Positions 5,778-9,388 of a stretch of DNA of 9,388 bases are shown here, piece by piece; positions within the stretch are counted from its first letter, which is position 1, and each line of letters begins with the position of its first letter. Source of the DNA: an uncultured Pseudomonadales bacterium. Its GTDB lineage: Bacteria; Pseudomonadota; Gammaproteobacteria; Pseudomonadales; Porticoccaceae. The position numbers and the translations under genes are program-made. The stretch covers positions 1 through 9,388 of the forward strand of contig CAJQJT010000160.1 of NCBI GenBank assembly GCA_905478725.1, written 5' to 3'. Below the pieces are notes generated by a model that was given only the letters and a program-made list of their open reading frames with translations, was not told the origin of the DNA and did no database searches.

Positions 5778-6860
5778 ATGAGTGAATCGATTTGTAAAGT
5801 TGCAGATATTATCTTTGTGCGTTTTGAGCTTGTGGATCTGGAACCACAAAAAGAGTACATGAAACATTTTGGCATGTTACTGGCGCACGAAACGGACGAG
5901 GCGATTTTTTATCGCGGTACCGGCACTGCACCTTACTGCTATGTGGCCACCAAAGGGGACAGCAATCGCTTTATTGGCACCGCCTATCGCGCCAATGCCT
6001 TCTCTGACCTTGAAGCATTAGCCGCGGCTAGGGGTGTAGATATTGTCGAAAACACTGAGCCTGGTGGTGGCCACAAAGTCACCCTTGTTGATCCCGATAA
6101 TATTGAGATAGAAGTGTATTTCGGTATGCAGCCAGCTGAACCCATATCGGTAAAGCCAATCATGCTTAATACCGGCGTTGATAAGCCTCGCGAAAATACG
6201 CTGCAGCGTTTTGGACGCGGCTCTGACGAGTGGCAGTTGCATGAAGACCGCTGGGTGTATGAACTGACCTCCAAGGTCAAGCGCCTGGGCCATACTGCTA
6301 TTAATGTTGCCGACGCCGCTGTATCTGTGGATTGGTATGCCAAGACACTGGGCTTTTTAGTCAGCGATAACCTGCTTGCACCAGATGGCCCCCATTCGAT
6401 TGGCGCATTTATGCGCTGTGATCAGGGTGATATGCCAGTGGACCATCATACGCTCAACAATGTGCAGTTTTTAGGCGAACCAAAACCAGCATTTGGGCAT
6501 GCCGGCTATGAGGTAACTGATTCGGTCGATGATTTAATGGCGGGTCATTACCATATGAAAACTGTAGATAAGTACTACCATGAATGGGGAATTGGACGTC
6601 ATCTGTTGGGTAGTCAAATGTATGACTACTGGCGTGATCCAAGTGGCTTTACCCATGAGCATTGGACCGATGGTGATCTTCTCGACGCATCCATCCCGGC
6701 CGCGGATACGCCAGCAAGAGATTTGATTATGGCGCAATATGGCCCTGAAGCGCCGGCCTCTTTTGGCGCGACCATGCCCAGCGAAGAGGTTGATGACTTT
6801 AGAGCAGCAACCCCGAGCTTGACCGATATAGTCAAGATGATGGAACAGCAACCGCAATAA
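5778..6860 (+). CDS. Two-domain extradiol ring-cleavage dioxygenase (BphC-like, VOC superfamily)
   Basis: This 360-residue enzyme belongs to the type I extradiol dioxygenases, which use Fe(II) or Mn(II) to open catechols next to the diol. The N-terminal VOC module (about 8-118) lacks metal ligands, as in BphC. The C-terminal module (about 168-300) holds the active site: H172 in RLGHTAINV, H241 in FGHAGYEV and E294 in FTHEHWTDGD form the 2-His-1-carboxylate triad. The second-sphere residues are also present: H223/H224, H275 in GIGRH, and Y284. The H275-Y284-E294 spacing of 9 and 10 equals that of H241-Y250-E260 in BphC. The enzyme should therefore be active. About 60 extra residues (301-360) follow the catalytic domain, whereas BphC ends near 292-298. 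The start has a strong ribosome binding site. It is the middle gene of the operon, with the reductase 12 bp downstream. The catechol it cleaves is presumably made by the hydroxylase at 1215-2795; identity unknown. Confidence 0.9.
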   Translation: MSESICKVADIIFVRFELVDLEPQKEYMKHFGMLLAHETDEAIFYRGTGTAPYCYVATKGDSNRFIGTAYRANAFSDLEALAAARGVDIVENTEPGGGHKVTLVDPDNIEIEVYFGMQPAEPISVKPIMLNTGVDKPRENTLQRFGRGSDEWQLHEDRWVYELTSKVKRLGHTAINVADAAVSVDWYAKTLGFLVSDNLLAPDGPHSIGAFMRCDQGDMPVDHHTLNNVQFLGEPKPAFGHAGYEVTDSVDDLMAGHYHMKTVDKYYHEWGIGRHLLGSQMYDYWRDPSGFTHEHWTDGDLLDASIPAADTPARDLIMAQYGPEAPASFGATMPSEEVDDFRAATPSLTDIVKMMEQQPQ

Positions 6861-6872
6861 GCGAGGTTTGAT

Positions 6873-7604
6873 ATGAGTGATTTGAGTAAACAACCGGCTT
6901 CTGCTCAGGAACGTGCAGCCGCCGCAGGTATGCAACGCAGGCTTCATGGCGGTGATAATATGCAGCCCAATGAAGTGTCGGCGGCGCAAGCAACCTTCAG
7001 CGAAATGAAAAAACGTTACAGCCCACTGAGTGACGATCATCTTGATCTGCTTTTCAGAGAACCGCGAACTCAGTACGCCTGGCAGGACAAAGAGGTTAGC
7101 GAAGATCTGTTAAGAACACTGTATGACCTGACCAAAATGACATCTACCAGCGTCAACTCTTGTCCGGGACGTTTTATTTTTCTGCGTTCACAAGAGAGTA
7201 AAGAGCGACTGAGACCCACATTAACCGGCAACAATGTTGAGAAGATAATGGGCGCTCCTGTGGTCGCGATTATTGCCCATGACAATGCGTTCTACGAACG
7301 GCTGGATCAACTTACTCCCTATGCCGATCTCAAACCCATGTTTGTCGACAAACCGGCCTTCTGCGAAACCACAGCGTTTCGCAATGGCACCTTGCAGGGT
7401 GCTCAGTTGATGATGGCCGCACGTGCGCTAGGACTAGACTGTGGTCCCATGTCAGGTTTTAACAATCAGCTGGTTGACGAGGAATTCTTTGCTGATACCT
7501 CAGTGGTTTCAAATTTCCTTTGCTGCCTGGGTTACGGCGATCCGAGTCGTATTTTTCAGAGACTTCCCCGTCTCGAGTTTGATGAGGCCTGTGAGTTTTT
7601 ATAG
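6873..7604 (+). CDS. RutE/HadB-like nitroreductase-family flavoprotein reductase
   Basis: This 243-residue FMN-dependent oxidoreductase of the nitroreductase family closely resembles RutE, which reduces malonic semialdehyde to 3-hydroxypropionate in pyrimidine breakdown. Matching blocks include FREPRTQYAW (61-70), TSTSVNSCPGRFIFLRS (91-107), ERLRPTLTGNN (112-122), GAPVVAIIAHD (127-137), ETTAFRNGTLQGAQLMMAARALGLDCGPMSGF (165-196) and LGYGDPSRIFQRLPRLEFDEACEFL (219-243). RutE is about 196 residues; here an additional N-terminal tail of about 47 residues, polar and alanine-rich, precedes the conserved part. The tail is probably real because GCGAGG stands just before ATG 6873, 12 bp after the dioxygenase stop, although a later start at M20 cannot be excluded. 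It is the last gene of the operon. It could reduce a semialdehyde or an unsaturated ring-cleavage product; no rut genes are nearby, so pyrimidine catabolism is unlikely. Confidence 0.85.
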   Translation: MSDLSKQPASAQERAAAAGMQRRLHGGDNMQPNEVSAAQATFSEMKKRYSPLSDDHLDLLFREPRTQYAWQDKEVSEDLLRTLYDLTKMTSTSVNSCPGRFIFLRSQESKERLRPTLTGNNVEKIMGAPVVAIIAHDNAFYERLDQLTPYADLKPMFVDKPAFCETTAFRNGTLQGAQLMMAARALGLDCGPMSGFNNQLVDEEFFADTSVVSNFLCCLGYGDPSRIFQRLPRLEFDEACEFL

Positions 7605-7620
7605 AAATATCCGCATGTCT

Positions 7621-7636
7621 GCCTGATCGTTCAGGC
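7621..7636. repeat. Inverted repeat GCCTGA-TCGT-TCAGGC
   Basis: This is a perfect 6-bp stem with a 4-base loop, 16 bases after the reductase stop. It is the first of three consecutive inverted repeats in the gap before the TetR gene. No T-run follows. It may be part of a termination or mRNA-stabilising structure at the operon end. Confidence 0.5.
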
Positions 7637-7646
7637 CAAACTCAGT

Positions 7647-7664
7647 GATCACAGCGCTGTGATC
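7647..7664. repeat. Perfect 18-bp palindrome upstream of TetR gene
   Basis: GATCACAGCGCTGTGATC is fully self-complementary with no spacer. It could be a protein-binding site, for example for the TetR protein or another regulator with a TGTGATC-like half-site, or part of an RNA hairpin. It differs entirely from the TAGCC-N4-GGCTA operator. Function is not determined. Confidence 0.55.
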
Positions 7665-7667
7665 GTC

Positions 7668-7706
7668 TGTCAGGGCTATGGGAGTACTTTCCCATGGTCC
7701 CTGACA
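7668..7706. terminator. Large hairpin, possible terminator of the GST operon
   Basis: TGTCAGGGCTATGGGA (7668-7683) pairs with 7690-7706 to give a 16-pair stem with one G-T wobble, one bulged T at 7698 and a 6-base loop. The stem is very stable for its length. The bases after it are GC-rich, with no T-tract, so it is not a standard Rho-independent terminator; it may protect the operon mRNA 3' end or act as a barrier before the TetR gene. Confidence 0.5.
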
Positions 7707-7765
7707 CGCGCACAGGCGTTCAACAGGAAATTTAAGTTAATCTGCCCTACGCAGCTTCAATGTAT

Positions 7766-7771
7766 TATAAT
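7766..7771 (+). promoter_or_regulatory. Possible -10 box of the TetR gene
   Basis: A perfect TATAAT lies 34 bases before ATG 7805, but no good -35 hexamer stands 16-18 bp upstream. If used, transcription would start near 7778, which would exclude the upstream ATG at 7760 as translation start. Confidence 0.4.
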
Positions 7772-7804
7772 TTTATTCTCCAAAACAAAACCTTTAACCT
7801 GACT

Positions 7805-8383
7805 ATGACTACTTCTGAAAAACAGCACAATCCGTCAATGCGCGGGCGCGTTAATGTTGAGGAAAAGCTCCTCAAAGCCTCCTGCAAACTGCTGGCTCAA
7901 AAAGGCCCCAAAGGAGTTTCAAACAGAGACATTGCCAAACAAGCGGGGGTCAATCATGGTCAAATTCATCATTATTTTGGCAGTAAGCGGGGATTGCTCA
8001 AGGCCGCTATCTCTAAACTCGCACACGAACACTGGGACCACACTCAACGAGATGGTATGTCCCCCCTGGCATTGGGAAAAGATCAAACCTATATTTTGGC
8101 CGTAATTCGCTGCGCCATTGATGGTGATTTGGAATTGGCGACATTGGAATTGCGAGAAAATATATCAGTGCCCAGGCAAGCACTGCAAAAGTACTGTGAC
8201 AATAGAAGCCCGTCCCAGACTGAGGCCGACGTAAAAGGCCAATTGGCAGCAGCCATGGGAATTGAAATGGCTTGGGCCGTTATGGCGCCATATATTATTG
8301 CCACGCTCAATATTGAACCGGATGAGCTCGATATCGTAAAACAGAAGATAGCCGATATTCTGGTATCAATAGCGGAGTACTGA
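7805..8383 (+). CDS. TetR-family transcriptional regulator
   Basis: This is a 192-residue DNA-binding repressor of the TetR family. The N-terminal helix-turn-helix (residues about 38-57) reads VSNRDIAKQAGVNHGQIHHY, followed by FGSKRGLLKAAI, the standard TetR layout. The C-terminal helical ligand domain is not recognisable to a subfamily. The frame is open from ATG 7760 (207 residues), but 7805 is preferred because a TATAAT overlaps the upstream extension and that extension (MYYNFILQNK...) is not typical. Neither start has a clear Shine-Dalgarno; ATG 7838 is a further option. It follows the GST operon on the same strand after a 200-bp hairpin-rich gap. As the only regulator in the window it is the likely reader of the four TAGCC-N4-GGCTA sites, with an aromatic intermediate as possible ligand. 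No full copy of that site precedes its own gene, so autoregulation through it is not seen. Confidence 0.88.
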   Translation: MTTSEKQHNPSMRGRVNVEEKLLKASCKLLAQKGPKGVSNRDIAKQAGVNHGQIHHYFGSKRGLLKAAISKLAHEHWDHTQRDGMSPLALGKDQTYILAVIRCAIDGDLELATLELRENISVPRQALQKYCDNRSPSQTEADVKGQLAAAMGIEMAWAVMAPYIIATLNIEPDELDIVKQKIADILVSIAEY

Positions 8384-8410
8384 ACCGCCTCCGCGAGAAA
8401 AACACTATTC

Positions 8411-8699
8411 CGTCACCCCAGCGCAGGAACGTCACCCCAGCGTAGGCTGGGGCTGGTATCTCCATCAGATTCCCGCCTACGCGAGAATGACACTATTCCG
8501 TCACCCCAGCACACCACCGTCACCCCAGCGTATGCTGGGGCCTCCATCAGATTCCCGCCTACGCGAGAATGACACCATTCCGTCACCCCGGCGTAGGAAC
8601 GTCACCCCAGCCCAGGAACGTCATCCTAGCGAAAGCTGGGGCCAGAGTGTCTCAAAGATTCCAGCCTGCGCTGGAATGACGGGCTTGGGCTGGAAGGAC
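8411..8699. repeat. REP/dRS3-like palindromic repeat array
   Basis: The 325-bp gap between the convergent TetR and rep genes is almost filled by an intergenic palindromic repeat family. Two near-complete units carry a hairpin CCCCAGC-N4-GCTGGGG (8435-8452 and 8523-8540) followed by ATTCCCGCCTACGCGAGAATGAC elements (8469-8491 and 8551-8573). A third, diverged unit has CCTAGC-GAAA-GCTGGG and a perfect ATTCCAGC-CTGC-GCTGGAAT stem (8658-8677). Between them lie at least four truncated heads of the form CGTCACCCCAGC (near 8411, 8499, 8581 and 8601). The ATTCCC-N8-GGGAAT core resembles the dRS3-type repeats of Neisseria and similar elements in other proteobacteria. The hairpins may also end transcription from both sides. 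The open frame at 8487-8738 is an artefact of the repeats. Confidence 0.85.
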
Positions 8700-8708
8700 A
8701 CCAAGCTG

Positions 8709-9388
8709 TTATCCAAACAACTCCTTCAATGCCGCTAACGATTCCGCTCCCTTCACCTGATTCTCTTCCGCACTGGCTGTGGCATCGCCACCACCAATCC
8801 GAATCAAATCATCCTCCGGCAACTCATCAATAAACCGGCTGGGCGTAGTCGCCGAGGTGTCCCCAAACTGGGTCCGCTGTCGGGCGCTGGTCATGGTTAA
8901 TGTGCGCTGGGCTCTGGTGATGCCTACGTAGGCGAGGCGTCGCTCTTCTTCTATCTGGCCGCCCTCTACGCTGTTTCGGTGGGGCAAAATATCCTCTTCC
9001 ATGCCAATCATAAATACATGCAAAAACTCCAGGCCTTTGGCGGCGTGCAGTGTTAGCAGTTGCACTTTGTCGTCGGCGGATTCTTCTTCTTCGTGGTCTA
9101 GCAGGTCGCGCAAAATAAGTTTGGCAATGGCGTTTTCGATTTTGCTGTCACCATTTTCTTCGGAGGTATCGCTGTCGTCGTTTTTTAATACCTGGGCTAG
9201 CTGGCTGAGGAGAAACTGCACATTTTCCCAGCGCTTTTGGGCGACATGGTCGCTGCTGGCGTTTTGGTGGAGCCAGTTGAGGTAGTCGGCGTCGTCGAGC
9301 ATTTCGTTGATGGCGGACATGGGGTTGCCGCTGTACAGATTGCGGTTGACGCTCTGTATCCAGTGTTTAAAGCGTTTTAGGCGCTCTA
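8709..9388 (-). CDS. rep: ATP-dependent DNA helicase Rep, C-terminal part
   Basis: This is the last 225 residues of a UvrD/Rep-type superfamily 1 helicase that unwinds DNA 3' to 5' and helps replication forks pass protein roadblocks. The frame is open to the window edge, so the N-terminus with the Walker A motif is missing. Helicase motif V is in VQLLTLHAAKGLEF (about residues 108-121 of the fragment), followed by MIGMEEDILPHR; motif VI is in EEERRLAYVGITRAQ (about 146-160). FGDTSATTPSRFIDELPEDDL near the end matches Rep (PSRFLLELPQDDL in E. coli) better than UvrD. The internal ATG at 9320 is not the start, since conserved Rep-like sequence precedes it. Compared with the E. coli protein there is an acidic insert (NDDSDTSEENGDSK). 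It is a housekeeping gene, marking the right border of the catabolic cluster, convergent with the TetR gene. Confidence 0.92.
   Translation of the reverse strand, partial: ERLKRFKHWIQSVNRNLYSGNPMSAINEMLDDADYLNWLHQNASSDHVAQKRWENVQFLLSQLAQVLKNDDSDTSEENGDSKIENAIAKLILRDLLDHEEEESADDKVQLLTLHAAKGLEFLHVFMIGMEEDILPHRNSVEGGQIEEERRLAYVGITRAQRTLTMTSARQRTQFGDTSATTPSRFIDELPEDDLIRIGGGDATASAEENQVKGAESLAALKELFG

Noticed and set aside
6019..6030. TAGCC-GC-GGCTA palindrome inside the dioxygenase gene
   Set aside because: The arms match the operator but the spacer is 2 bp instead of 4, and the bases encode the conserved-looking LAAARG stretch; probably chance.
6534..7040. Open frame of 168 codons on the minus strand across the dioxygenase-reductase junction
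   Set aside because: It is antisense to two clearly recognised genes and has no family features.
8411..8699. CRISPR array
   Set aside because: Units are palindromic REP-like elements of unequal spacing with related, not unique, intervening sequence, and no cas gene is in the window.
8487..8738. Open frame of 83 codons across the repeat region
   Set aside because: The peptide is a translation of the palindromic repeats (repeated SP/PSE/RE patterns) and runs into the end of rep on the opposite strand.

Overview
The window looks like an accessory catabolic locus of a gammaproteobacterium, inferred to be marine. The Rep helicase C-terminus at the right edge and the RutE-like reductase resemble gammaproteobacterial proteins, base composition looks intermediate, and an exported sulfatase is common in marine heterotrophs. 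The assignment comes from recognition of protein families, not from a search, and the genus is not determined.

Layout from left to right. Positions 1-935 (minus) hold the N-terminal 311 residues of a secreted type I sulfatase cut by the window edge. Positions 1215-2795 (minus) hold an MhpA-like FAD aromatic-ring hydroxylase. Across a divergent control region of 268 bp lies an MmsA-like, probably CoA-acylating aldehyde dehydrogenase (3064-4542, plus). A 313-bp control region then precedes a compact plus-strand operon of a glutathione S-transferase (4856-5728), a two-domain extradiol ring-cleavage dioxygenase (5778-6860) and a RutE/nitroreductase-family flavoprotein (6873-7604). A hairpin-rich gap leads to a TetR-family regulator (7805-8383). 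A REP/dRS3-like palindromic repeat array (about 8411-8699) separates it from the convergent rep helicase gene (8709-9388, minus, partial).

The most notable observation is a shared inverted repeat, TAGCC-N4-GGCTA. It occurs in perfect form four times, each time in an intergenic region in front of a catabolic gene: before the sulfatase, twice between the hydroxylase and the aldehyde dehydrogenase, and before the GST-dioxygenase-reductase operon (there with a second, one-mismatch copy). At three of these sites it lies in the spacer of a recognisable sigma70 promoter, with a TTGAC-type -35 box 4-5 bp upstream and the last two operator bases starting the -10 box. This is the expected geometry for a repressor and joins the sulfatase and the aromatic-degradation genes into one regulon. 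The nearby TetR protein is the obvious candidate regulator.

Working model (inference): a sulfated aromatic compound is desulfated in the periplasm, the phenol is hydroxylated to a catechol by the flavoprotein, the ring is opened by the extradiol dioxygenase, and the product is processed by the GST (as isomerase or thiol-dependent enzyme), the RutE-like reductase and the acylating aldehyde dehydrogenase. No transporter and no meta-cleavage hydrolase or hydratase are in the window, so the pathway is incomplete here and its substrate is unknown.
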